Source: Sphingomonas bacterium (GTDB taxonomy: Bacteria; Pseudomonadota; Alphaproteobacteria; Sphingomonadales; Sphingomonadaceae). From it: 7,232 bases of DNA. The stretch spans positions 1 to 7,232 of the forward strand of contig NZ_CAHJWX010000085.1 in NCBI RefSeq assembly GCF_903643065.1, read 5' to 3'. The position numbers and the translations under genes are program-made. The notes beneath the pieces are model-generated. The model saw nothing but the letters and a program-made list of their open reading frames with translations. It was not told where the DNA came from and did no database searches. Positions 1-6,192 of the stretch are shown piece after piece. Position 1 is the first letter of the stretch, and the number at the start of each line of letters is the position of its first letter.

Positions 1-73
1 CGGCCCCGGCGAGCGCGAGCAGCGCGACGACCAGCGCCCAGCCGCGCCGGGTGAGGCGCCGCAGCGCGGTCAT
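1..73 (-). CDS. N-terminus of a probable secreted or membrane-anchored host protein (partial)
   Basis: An ATG on the minus strand at 73-71 opens a frame that runs off the left edge after 24 codons. The visible residues begin MTALRRLTRRGW and continue as a hydrophobic stretch, ALVVALLALAGA. A basic n-region followed by a short hydrophobic core is what a signal peptide or signal anchor looks like, so the product is probably exported or inner-membrane bound. GGGAG lies four bases before the ATG and is a reasonable ribosome binding site; it is part of the right arm-derived sequence of the hairpin repeat at 80-103. The gene lies outside the putative element end at 133 and points away from it, so I infer that it is a host gene beside the insertion. 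The function cannot be told from 24 residues. Confidence 0.55.
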   Translation of the reverse strand, partial: MTALRRLTRRGWALVVALLALAGA

Positions 74-79
74 GTCGCT

Positions 80-103
80 CCCCCTCCCGCTTGCGGGAGG
101 GGG
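80..103. repeat. Perfect 11-bp inverted repeat, REP-like palindrome
   Basis: CCCCCTCCCGC (80-90), a TT loop and GCGGGAGGGGG (93-103) form a perfect hairpin, followed by a G-rich tail (105-114). From memory, palindromes with this CCCTCCCGC/GCGGGAGGG core are dispersed between genes in many sphingomonad and related alphaproteobacterial genomes, so this is probably a REP-type host repeat. It has no T-tract and is not a classical terminator in either direction. It overlaps the leader of the minus-strand gene starting at 73 and supplies that gene's purine-rich ribosome binding site. Confidence 0.6.
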
Positions 104-132
104 CCGGGGGGTGGGCTCACCCTCACCACAGG

Positions 133-181
133 TGTAGGCGGACAAGAGGTTTTGCATAATCGGACAAGAGGTTTTGCATAA
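133..181. repeat. Element terminus with two 21-bp tandem direct repeats (putative transposase binding sites)
   Basis: The unit CGGACAAGAGG-TTTTGCATAA occurs at 139-159 and again, identically, at 161-181, with one base between the copies (22-bp period). The first copy is preceded by TGTAGG, so 133 reads TGTAGGCGGACAAGAGG. Mu and Tn7 relatives have ends that start with TG and carry several roughly 22-bp transposase sites; Tn7 itself begins TGTGGGCGGACAA and its TnsB sites begin GACAA. GGCGGAC (137-143) is also mirrored by GTCCGCC (187-193), so the block could fold on itself. The 67 bp from 133 to the decoration gene contain nothing else that I can recognise. The assignment as an end is inference from these resemblances. 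Confidence 0.6.
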
Positions 182-200
182 CTCACGTCCGCCGCAATAG

Positions 201-620
201 TCAGATTTCCACCCACACGCCTAGCGCTTCCACGTCGCGGACTTGGCCGGCGAGGCTGCGAGTGCCGGCGGCGTCGGTGAGGGCGACGGTCTGATCGTCC
301 ACGACGTAGGCGGGGCGCCCGATGGCCGAGCGGTCGATCCGGTCGGCGCCGGCCGAGTTGGCGAACTGGAACACGCCGCGTCGCGTGCGGACGGTGTCGC
401 CGCCGTCGATCGCCGGCGAGGCGCCGCGTTCCGCCACGCCGACCGTGACGAGGCCGGGGGCGGAACGGCCGGGCACGGCCCATCCGCCGCCCAAGCACAC
501 GAGCGCGCCGATGTAGATGACCGCCCCGCCCTTGACCGGATGCTCTTCGATGTCAGGCCGCTCCCGACGCGGAGTGTTCGGAGCTTTCGTCAAAAGGTCA
601 TTTCCTATTACTACCAACAT
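201..620 (-). CDS. Phage capsid decoration (head-stabilising) protein, DUF2190-like
   Basis: This is a small beta-rich protein of about 139 residues. Motifs seen in order are NTPRR near the N-terminus, GGAVIYIGALVCL, WAVPG, GLVTVGVAE, the core RRGVFQFANSAGADRI, the segment IGRPAYVVDDQTVA and a C-terminal DVEALGVWVEI. This matches the style of phage decoration/cement proteins that coat Mu-like and lambda-like capsids; placing it in the DUF2190 group is from memory. The ATG at 620 is chosen because GAGG precedes it by six bases. An upstream ATG at 632 has no visible ribosome binding site, and a TTG at 593 (product starting MTKAPNTPRR, preceded by AGGA) is a credible alternative that would just clear the tape measure stop. 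With the 620 start it overlaps that gene by 23 bases. It is the last gene before the putative end and has no major capsid gene beside it, which is unusual because in Mu-like phages it normally sits between protease/scaffold and capsid. Confidence 0.75.
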   Translation of the reverse strand: MLVVIGNDLLTKAPNTPRRERPDIEEHPVKGGAVIYIGALVCLGGGWAVPGRSAPGLVTVGVAERGASPAIDGGDTVRTRRGVFQFANSAGADRIDRSAIGRPAYVVDDQTVALTDAAGTRSLAGQVRDVEALGVWVEI

Positions 621-3600
621 AGCCGACCTCATAGAGATCGTAGAGATCGTAGCCGGGCGACTGAGCGGCGGCGGCCTGCGCGGTCGCTATCCGCGTTAGG
701 AGCGCGTTCGCTTCCTTCATCCTGCTGATCAGCTCCGCGTTCTGGTCATTGTTCTCGTCCAGCGCCGCATTCGTGGTCGCCAGCGCCGGGTCGCTCTTCG
801 CCTGCGCGGCGGTGATCTGCGCGTTCGCCTTGGCGATGGCAGCGCGCGCCTCGTCCAGCGTCGCGTCGCGCGCGGTCGCGTAGCCGCCGGTCGTGCCGTA
901 CGCATCCTTCGCCGCCGCCAGCCGCTGCTGCTCCAGCGTCGCCAGCTTGTCGCCGGCGCCGTCGACGCCGGCGTCGAGGTCCGCCTTCGCCTTCTCGATC
1001 GAGCCGGCGAGCGCCTGGAGCTTGTCGATCGCCGAGCCTTCAAACAGCGAGCCCGACGTCATCTCCTCGACCAGACTCTGGAGCGACCCGACCTGCTGTT
1101 TCAGGAGGGCGTCGGCGATCTTGGCCCTGTCCTCGGCGTTCTTCTTCTCGATCGCGACCACGTCGAACCCGTATTGCGTCGCGATGCGCAGCCGATCCTT
1201 CGCCTGCGCCTCATAGTCGCTAAACTGTTTCGCGATGGTCGAGCCGAGCCCGCCGACCAGCTGCTCGACCTGCTGGACCTTGAGCGCTTCCTTGAGCCCC
1301 GCGTTGAGGTCGGTAGACGATTGCAGCGCCCGCTGAACCGCCGTTGAGAGGCCGCTGATCGCCCCCTGGGCGATCTCCTGCTGGAGCGCGTACGCCTCCG
1401 CCGCGCCCTCATCCTGGCCGAAGCCGATGTCGCCCGAGCCCTTGACCCCGATCTTACCGCCGACCGCGTTCACGTGGTACTTCCCGTTCTTCGTCCCGAT
1501 CGTGATGCGGCTGGTCGCGGCGACGCCGCCGCCGAGTTGATCGGCGATCTGCTGGAGCGAGCCGGCGACGACTCCGGCTAGGCTGTTGGCTTGCGACGCG
1601 AGCTGCGCGTTGGACCCGGTGCTGGCGGTCCCGGCGAACTGGCCATTGACCGCGCCGATCGCGGCCGAGCTGGTCGTGGTCGAGTGGAACAGCTTCGTCA
1701 CCAGCCCGCCGACGATCGACAGCACCGGCGTCACCGCCGCGCCGAACGGGCCCAGCGCCGATGTGACGCCCTTGATCGAGCCCAGGATGCCGCCGATCGC
1801 GCCACCGAGCTGCGCGCCGCCCTTGGAGAGGTCGACGCCGATCGACTTGCCGAGCCCGGCCACGATCGAGCCGGTCGCCGCGCCCTCCAGTCCCTTGCCG
1901 GCATAGATGCCGACGTTGCGGCCGATCTCGCGCGCATGCTCCGGGTTGGTGAAGATGCTCCCGATCTGCGCCGCGACGCCGCCGAGCGCCTTCTGGAACA
2001 GTGCGGTGGGGTCGTGGAGCCGATTGCCGACCACGGCGACCTCGGCGGATGCGGGATTGGCGAGGCTGCCACCGGAAGCGATGCCGTTAATCGCATGACC
2101 GGCCCCGTCGATCGGGATGCCATCGGCGCCGAAATAGGCAGGCTTCGGCGCGCCTGCGCCGTCGCTCGCCGCGCGCGCCACGCTGTCCAGCGCGGTGGCG
2201 GTGGCGCGCGCCGAGACGGTGACGAGATCGACCGCCTTCGCCATCCGATCGGCCGCGTCCTTGACCGGCGACACGCCGTTGAGCTGGTCCTGGAGGTCGC
2301 GGAACACGCCATCGAACATCTTGTCGAACAGCTGCTGCCCCTTGAGCGTCTGGAACGCGTCGAGCAGTTTTCCCGGCTCCTTCACCAGCTGGCCAAGGTC
2401 GCCGCAAACCCATGCCTGGGTCGCATCGTCCACGATGCCCCTGATGCTCCCGAGCGCGGTGAGGAACGGCTGGAGGTGGGCGCGGTTGACATCGATCTGC
2501 TGCTGCTCGGCGCGCAGCGCCTCGACGGTGCCGACCACCGCCGCGCGATGCGCCTCGTCCAGCGTGCCCCGCTGCTGCTCGATGCCGTAGATCGCCTGCT
2601 GCGCCTGCGCCTGGTCGGTGAGGCCGGCGGCGGTGAGCTGCGCGATCTGAAACGCGTGTTCCTGCCCCTTGACGTAGTCATCGAACGGCTTGTTCAGCCC
2701 GTCCTGAACCGCGACCTTCGCCGCCTTCGCATCGGCGATCAGCCCCGCGAAGCCGGGCGGCTTGCGCTGGGACAGGTCCTTCATGATCTCGTCCAGGCGC
2801 GCGACCTGGTCGTTGACCTGGCGGACGACGGGCGGGGTGCCGTCGAACTGAGACGCGATCCGCGCGATCGTGTCGCCGGTCTGGTCGCCGTAGCGATCGA
2901 GCTGATAGGCACGGTTGGCGAGCGTCGCGGCGGTCGGGCCGTGCTTCCGGTCCTTCTTCTCGGCGTCCTTTTCCGCGTCCACCGCCGCCTTGCGGCGACG
3001 CTCGATCGCGGTTTCGGTCGCATCCAGGCTTTTGGCGAGCGTGTCATTGCCGGCGGCGGCGCGGATGGCGCCGTCGCGCAGCCGGTCATACTGGTCGTTC
3101 AGCCGCTTGACCGGGTCGACCGCCTCGGCCGCGACCGTGCCGGCGCGCTGGATGTACAGGTTGCGCTGCGCCTGCGCGATGCCGGCGATCGAGCCGTCCT
3201 CGGCGGCGATCTGCCCTTTCAGGCGACCGACCGCGACATCGCCTTGCCCTTGGATGTAGCCCGCCGTCCCTGCGACGCCACCGATGCCGGGCTGATTGTT
3301 CGCAGAACGATCGGCGAGGGCCCTCGCCAGCGCGGCCTTGGACGCCTCGCGCGTCGCCAGCGCTTCCTTGAGGCGCGCGTCCGCCAGCTGTAACGCGATG
3401 CCGACCGTGAGGCTGTCGCCCTTGCGCGCGGCGTCCTGCGCGGCGTTATAGTCGTCCAGTGCCTTCTTGGCGGCTTCGGTGGCGAAGGCTTGCTTGCCGA
3501 GCGCGTCCTCCAGCTTCATCAACTTCTCGGCGAGCTTGTCCGCACCATCCCCGGTGTCGATCAGGCGCCCGGCCAAGGAGCCGAGCACGCCAAGGCCGGC

Positions 3601-4086
3601 GCTGAGCAGCAGGCCCCAAGGCCCGCCCATGAACGCGCCGAAGCTACCCAGCGCGCCCCCTGACAGCGCCGCCGCCTCGCCGAGCCGCCCGATCTGCTCG
3701 CCCAGGATCATCGTGATCGGCAGCCCGGCGACAAAGCTGTCCGTGCTCGACCGGACGACGTGCTGGAGGATGGCGCCCGACGCGCCCATCTTGCCGTGTG
3801 CTTCGGCGACGCGATTGCCCGCGTCCGCGTCGTCATTATGAGCCTTCTTCGCCCGCGTGCTCTCCGCCGCGACCTCGCGCTCGACGGCGGCGAGGGTGGT
3901 CCCGCTGATCGCCGCCTTCTCCTCGCTAACGGCGACCCTGTCGGTCGCGGCCCCGAGCGCCGTCGAGCTGACCGCCGTCGTCCTGTTCGCCGCGTCTACC
4001 TTGCCGAGCGCGTCGGCGGCCTGGCCGGCGGCGGCGACCGCGCCGGTTGCATCGCCGGCGATCAGGAGCGAGGTTTTGAGTGCCAT
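598..4086 (-). CDS. Phage tail tape measure protein
   Basis: Tape measure proteins fill the tail tube, set its length and assist DNA passage into the cell. The 1162-residue product is long, Ala/Gly/Gln-rich and largely helical. It has coiled-coil-like stretches (about 40-95, 185-260, 320-380, 425-535, 930-1000, 1025-1140) and two hydrophobic Gly/Ala-rich segments (about 118-175 and 736-800) of the kind such proteins use near membranes. A Gly/Ser-rich stretch (about 800-890) separates the second hydrophobic segment from the C-terminal helices. There is one cysteine (561). The tail ends in a YDLYDLYE motif encoded by two 9-bp repeats at 632-649. At roughly 0.15 nm per residue the protein would specify a tail near 170 nm. 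The start lies two bases after the gpG-like stop. No tail tube, sheath or tail assembly chaperone gene precedes it, although these normally do. The family is assigned on length, composition and context, since tape measures are poorly conserved. Confidence 0.85.
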   Translation of the reverse strand: MALKTSLLIAGDATGAVAAAGQAADALGKVDAANRTTAVSSTALGAATDRVAVSEEKAAISGTTLAAVEREVAAESTRAKKAHNDDADAGNRVAEAHGKMGASGAILQHVVRSSTDSFVAGLPITMILGEQIGRLGEAAALSGGALGSFGAFMGGPWGLLLSAGLGVLGSLAGRLIDTGDGADKLAEKLMKLEDALGKQAFATEAAKKALDDYNAAQDAARKGDSLTVGIALQLADARLKEALATREASKAALARALADRSANNQPGIGGVAGTAGYIQGQGDVAVGRLKGQIAAEDGSIAGIAQAQRNLYIQRAGTVAAEAVDPVKRLNDQYDRLRDGAIRAAAGNDTLAKSLDATETAIERRRKAAVDAEKDAEKKDRKHGPTAATLANRAYQLDRYGDQTGDTIARIASQFDGTPPVVRQVNDQVARLDEIMKDLSQRKPPGFAGLIADAKAAKVAVQDGLNKPFDDYVKGQEHAFQIAQLTAAGLTDQAQAQQAIYGIEQQRGTLDEAHRAAVVGTVEALRAEQQQIDVNRAHLQPFLTALGSIRGIVDDATQAWVCGDLGQLVKEPGKLLDAFQTLKGQQLFDKMFDGVFRDLQDQLNGVSPVKDAADRMAKAVDLVTVSARATATALDSVARAASDGAGAPKPAYFGADGIPIDGAGHAINGIASGGSLANPASAEVAVVGNRLHDPTALFQKALGGVAAQIGSIFTNPEHAREIGRNVGIYAGKGLEGAATGSIVAGLGKSIGVDLSKGGAQLGGAIGGILGSIKGVTSALGPFGAAVTPVLSIVGGLVTKLFHSTTTSSAAIGAVNGQFAGTASTGSNAQLASQANSLAGVVAGSLQQIADQLGGGVAATSRITIGTKNGKYHVNAVGGKIGVKGSGDIGFGQDEGAAEAYALQQEIAQGAISGLSTAVQRALQSSTDLNAGLKEALKVQQVEQLVGGLGSTIAKQFSDYEAQAKDRLRIATQYGFDVVAIEKKNAEDRAKIADALLKQQVGSLQSLVEEMTSGSLFEGSAIDKLQALAGSIEKAKADLDAGVDGAGDKLATLEQQRLAAAKDAYGTTGGYATARDATLDEARAAIAKANAQITAAQAKSDPALATTNAALDENNDQNAELISRMKEANALLTRIATAQAAAAQSPGYDLYDLYEVGYVGSNRK

Positions 4087-4088
4087 GT

Positions 4089-4595
4089 CTAGTCAGCGCC
4101 GCGATCGTCGCCGATCACCTCTTCCAAATGGTCGTCCACGATCTCGATGATCGTGCGCTCGTCATCGCGAGAAAGGCCAAGGAACGGCCGCGCCGGTATG
4201 TCGCCCCATGGCAACGGCGTGCGGCGCTTGCTCCGACCGAACGCGCCTTGCTGCGCGCCGAATTGCATGACGGCCGAGTAGATCAGGGACGAACCGATCT
4301 CGACGCCGTCACTGGCAGCGGTGGCGGTGATCTCGCGGCCGAGCCGGCCGGACGGGCCGATCAGCGGGCTGGGCCGGTTGCCGTCGCCGCGACGGAGATA
4401 CTGCGCTAGCGTGACCGGCGACTTCTGGCGCCAGCGCGTGCCGTCCGGCGCCTCGCCCTTGGGGAACCGCTCCCTGGTCGCCTTGACCATGTAGCTCCCG
4501 ATATCCTCATAGACGGGCTGGAGGTCGCTCAGCTCGGCGCGCGGCTTGTCCAGCGCGGCGAAGACGGCATCGGCGTTGAAGGTGACGCGCATCAT
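4089..4595 (-). CDS. G: Phage virion morphogenesis protein, Mu gpG / P2 gpS family (tail completion)
   Basis: The 168-residue protein carries the family pattern in order: FPKGEAPDGTRWRQKSPVTL (residues 44-63), PLIGPSGRLGREI (77-89), a VEIGSSLIYSAVMQFG block (98-113) and IPARPFLGLSRDDERTI (133-149). These are the hallmarks of the phage virion morphogenesis / tail completion family (Phage_tail_S, PF05069), whose members act where head and tail join. The length is close to that usual for the family. It starts with ATGATG, and the first ATG overlaps the stop of the upstream tandem Mor-domain gene in an ATGA, so translation is probably coupled. The tape measure begins two bases downstream. In Mu, gene G lies between F and I, upstream of the protease; here it lies downstream of it. 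Confidence 0.85.
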   Translation of the reverse strand: MMRVTFNADAVFAALDKPRAELSDLQPVYEDIGSYMVKATRERFPKGEAPDGTRWRQKSPVTLAQYLRRGDGNRPSPLIGPSGRLGREITATAASDGVEIGSSLIYSAVMQFGAQQGAFGRSKRRTPLPWGDIPARPFLGLSRDDERTIIEIVDDHLEEVIGDDRGAD

Positions 4596-5233
4596 GACGG
4601 CGCGCCCCGCGCCGTGATCCGGGCGAACAGCTTGTTCACGCCCGTCTCCGTCATGCCGAGCTTGACCGCGATCTGCGCGTTGCTGGCGCCCTGGCTGCGG
4701 AGGCGCACGGCGCGCTGCTCACGGGCGAGCGGCACCCGGATGGTGTGGAGCGCGAACCGGGCGGCGAGCGTGGCGGCGGCGTCCGCGCCGATCGCACGGA
4801 CGATGTCGTGATCGGCGGATATCCGCTCGGGGACATAGAGCCGCGTCCCGCCGAACGCGGCGGCGAGCGCGATCAGCCCGTCCTCGCCGATCGTCGCGGC
4901 GATCTCGCCACCGTGCTCGGCGGCTTCAAGGCGCTGGAAGATCGCCTGGACGCCCTCCCTCGTCACGCCGAGCGCGCGAGCAATGTCCGCGTTGGTCGCG
5001 CCGCCGGCGCGATAGACACGGGCGCGCAGCTCGCGCGCGACGGGCACCTTGATCCGATCGGGCGCGAAGCGGCGGACGAGGAAATCGGCCAGCTCGGCGC
5101 CGATCGCCTGGACGATCTCGTGATCGGCCTTGATGGCGAGCGGGATGTAGAGCCGGGTGCCGCCGAACGCCTCGGCGAGGCGCAGCAAGCCGTGCTCGCC
5201 GATGGTCTCCAGCAGCTCGGCGTTCAGCGACAT
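4592..5233 (-). CDS. Protein with two tandem Mor-like (Mor/C transcription activator) domains
   Basis: The 213-residue protein consists of two copies of the same domain, at about residues 8-102 and 112-206, with an exact 104-residue period and no gaps. By hand count 54 of 94 aligned positions are identical. Each copy has IGE-GL, AFGGTRLY, a P-x-x-I/x-ADH block, an IGA helix, an I-x-VP-x-ARE link and a C-terminal helix-turn-helix (NADIARALGVTREGVQAIF and NAQIAVKLGMTETGVNKLF). This is the layout of the Mor family (PF08765), whose Mu members Mor and C bind as dimers and activate middle and late promoters. A single chain with two domains could act as a built-in dimer; that is inference. Its start overlaps the 87-residue gene by 10 bases and its stop overlaps the gpG-like start (ATGA), so it is made with the structural proteins. 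A role in DNA binding is likely; activator, repressor or packaging-related role is open. Confidence 0.75.
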   Translation of the reverse strand: MSLNAELLETIGEHGLLRLAEAFGGTRLYIPLAIKADHEIVQAIGAELADFLVRRFAPDRIKVPVARELRARVYRAGGATNADIARALGVTREGVQAIFQRLEAAEHGGEIAATIGEDGLIALAAAFGGTRLYVPERISADHDIVRAIGADAAATLAARFALHTIRVPLAREQRAVRLRSQGASNAQIAVKLGMTETGVNKLFARITARGAPS

Positions 5234-5487
5234 TGGCTGACCTCCGCCAGCGCGGCGTCCAGGCCGCCCGCGAGATCGAGGCCGCGCAGGATCGCGAGCG
5301 GGACAGGCCGCTCTTGCCGGTCGCGCGCGCCGACGAAACAGCTCAGCAGGTCATCGTCGGGCGCCGGCTGGTCGGGGTCACGCGGCCGGACCGCGACCGC
5401 GTCGACGCGCCAGCGGCGCACGCCATTCGCCCCGCCGCCCATGAACGGCTTTTCCGGGTAGAGCGTCAGGGCGTCGCCGGACGGCAT
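5224..5487 (-). CDS. Unrecognised 87-residue phage operon protein
   Basis: I do not recognise this protein. It begins MPSGDALTLYPEKPF, contains a Gly/Asn loop (FMGGGANGVRRWRVD), an acidic Pro-rich middle (about residues 35-46, DPDQPAPDDD) and a C-terminal half predicted helical (PLAILRGLDLAGGLDAALAEV). It has two cysteines and no signal peptide or membrane segment. The ATG lies three bases after the protease stop, and the frame overlaps the next gene by 10 bases, so it belongs to the same operon. The packing and lack of alternative frames with better codon use favour a real gene. A small head or head-tail connector accessory is one guess from position only. Confidence 0.6.
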   Translation of the reverse strand: MPSGDALTLYPEKPFMGGGANGVRRWRVDAVAVRPRDPDQPAPDDDLLSCFVGARDRQERPVPLAILRGLDLAGGLDAALAEVSQCR

Positions 5488-5490
5488 GGG

Positions 5491-5736
5491 CTAGTCCAGC
5501 CCTTCCTGGTCGGCGATCATGCGGGCGGCTTCGGAGTAGCCGATCACGATGCCGTCGCGCGCTTTCGCGGCCTGGAGCGCCTTGGCCTTGCCGACCATTT
5601 TGGTCGCCGACATCATCGCGACATCCTTGCCGGTGTGCCGTTTCACCAGCTCGGCCACCTTGGCGAGGACCATGCGGTCATCGGCGCTGGTCTGGAGATC
5701 GAGCATCGTGATCAGCTGCGCGCGTAGATTATCCAT
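5491..5736 (-). CDS. Z: Nested in-frame scaffold protein (Mu Z-like) inside the protease gene
   Basis: In Mu the scaffold protein Z is made from an internal start within gene I, in the same frame. Here an ATG at 5736-5734 (protease residue 153) lies just after the protease domain and would give an 81-residue protein starting MDNLRAQLITMLDLQ, the sort of short amphipathic helix with which such scaffolds begin. The upstream sequence AGGACAGGACC provides AGGA seven bases before this ATG, a good ribosome binding site that has no other purpose inside a coding sequence. The product is helical, Lys/Ala-rich and ends in YSEAARMIADQEGLD. It is considerably shorter than typical scaffolds. Use of this start is inferred from the site and the Mu precedent. 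Confidence 0.5.
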   Translation of the reverse strand: MDNLRAQLITMLDLQTSADDRMVLAKVAELVKRHTGKDVAMMSATKMVGKAKALQAAKARDGIVIGYSEAARMIADQEGLD

Positions 5737-6192
5737 GGTCCTGTCCTGTGCATGAAGGGTCGTGAGGCCGGTGAGGTTGGGGGTGTTGACGAGGGAGGCG
5801 CGCAGCAGCGCCGTCACCGCGTTGCTCTTGTCATGCGCGATCACGGGGGAGACGCCGCGATAGGCGCGCCATGGCTGGGTGCGGGACGCTTCGCTCGTCC
5901 ACTCGACGCGGCCCCATAAGCCGTCCTGCCTCGCCTCCAGCTGGACGATCCAGCCGCGGGCCGGCGCCGGGAGCCCTTGGGGCGCGGCCAAGTCGGTGGA
6001 GTGCGACTCGTCCAGCACCAGCTTGCCGCCGGCCATGGAGGTCGCGATCAGCGCGCTCATGTCGGCGACCCGGTAGGGACCGCGATTGTCGACGGTCCTG
6101 ATCTCGCCGGCCGGAAGCAGGTGAAGCCATTCGGGCGGGGCGGACGGGTCGACGCCGAGCGCCACGGCCGCGCAGAGCGCGATGGCGTTCAT
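5491..6192 (-). CDS. I: Mu gpI-like prohead protease (with C-terminal scaffold region)
   Basis: The 233-residue protein matches the Mu gpI prohead protease family (PF10123). It shows LLPAGEIRTVDNRGPY (residues 25-40), LVLDESHSTDLAAPQG (58-73), PAPARGWIVQLEARQDGLWG (75-94), VEWTSEA (96-102), YRGVSPVI (111-118) and LLRASLVNTPNL (129-140). Such enzymes cut the scaffold and other head proteins during capsid maturation. H64 and S115 are the likely catalytic pair by analogy with herpesvirus-like prohead proteases; this is inference. The C-terminal 80 residues, ending in YSEAARMIADQEGLD, resemble the scaffold part of such proteins. The protein is clearly shorter than Mu gpI (about 360 residues), mainly in that part. 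The start overlaps the upstream stop as ATGA, so translation is probably coupled. The capsid gene that should follow is absent. Confidence 0.85.
   Translation of the reverse strand: MNAIALCAAVALGVDPSAPPEWLHLLPAGEIRTVDNRGPYRVADMSALIATSMAGGKLVLDESHSTDLAAPQGLPAPARGWIVQLEARQDGLWGRVEWTSEASRTQPWRAYRGVSPVIAHDKSNAVTALLRASLVNTPNLTGLTTLHAQDRTMDNLRAQLITMLDLQTSADDRMVLAKVAELVKRHTGKDVAMMSATKMVGKAKALQAAKARDGIVIGYSEAARMIADQEGLD

Noticed and set aside
80..103. Terminator for the phage operon
   Set aside because: It lies beyond the putative element end, lacks a T-tract and looks like a dispersed host palindrome.
139..181. Possible CRISPR array from the direct repeats
   Set aside because: There are only two copies with a one-base gap and no spacers. 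Tandem 22-bp sites at a transposon end explain them better.
70..498. 142-codon minus-strand frame
   Set aside because: It overlaps the decoration gene in another frame and the transposon end; the product is Arg/Pro/His-rich, typical of a shadow frame.
243..728. Plus-strand frame of 161 codons
   Set aside because: It is antisense to the decoration gene and the tape measure 3' end, with no recognisable motif.
1591..3393. 600-codon open frame on the plus strand
   Set aside because: It is antisense to the tape measure gene. High GC keeps opposite frames open, and the translation is Arg/Asp-rich low-complexity sequence without family motifs.
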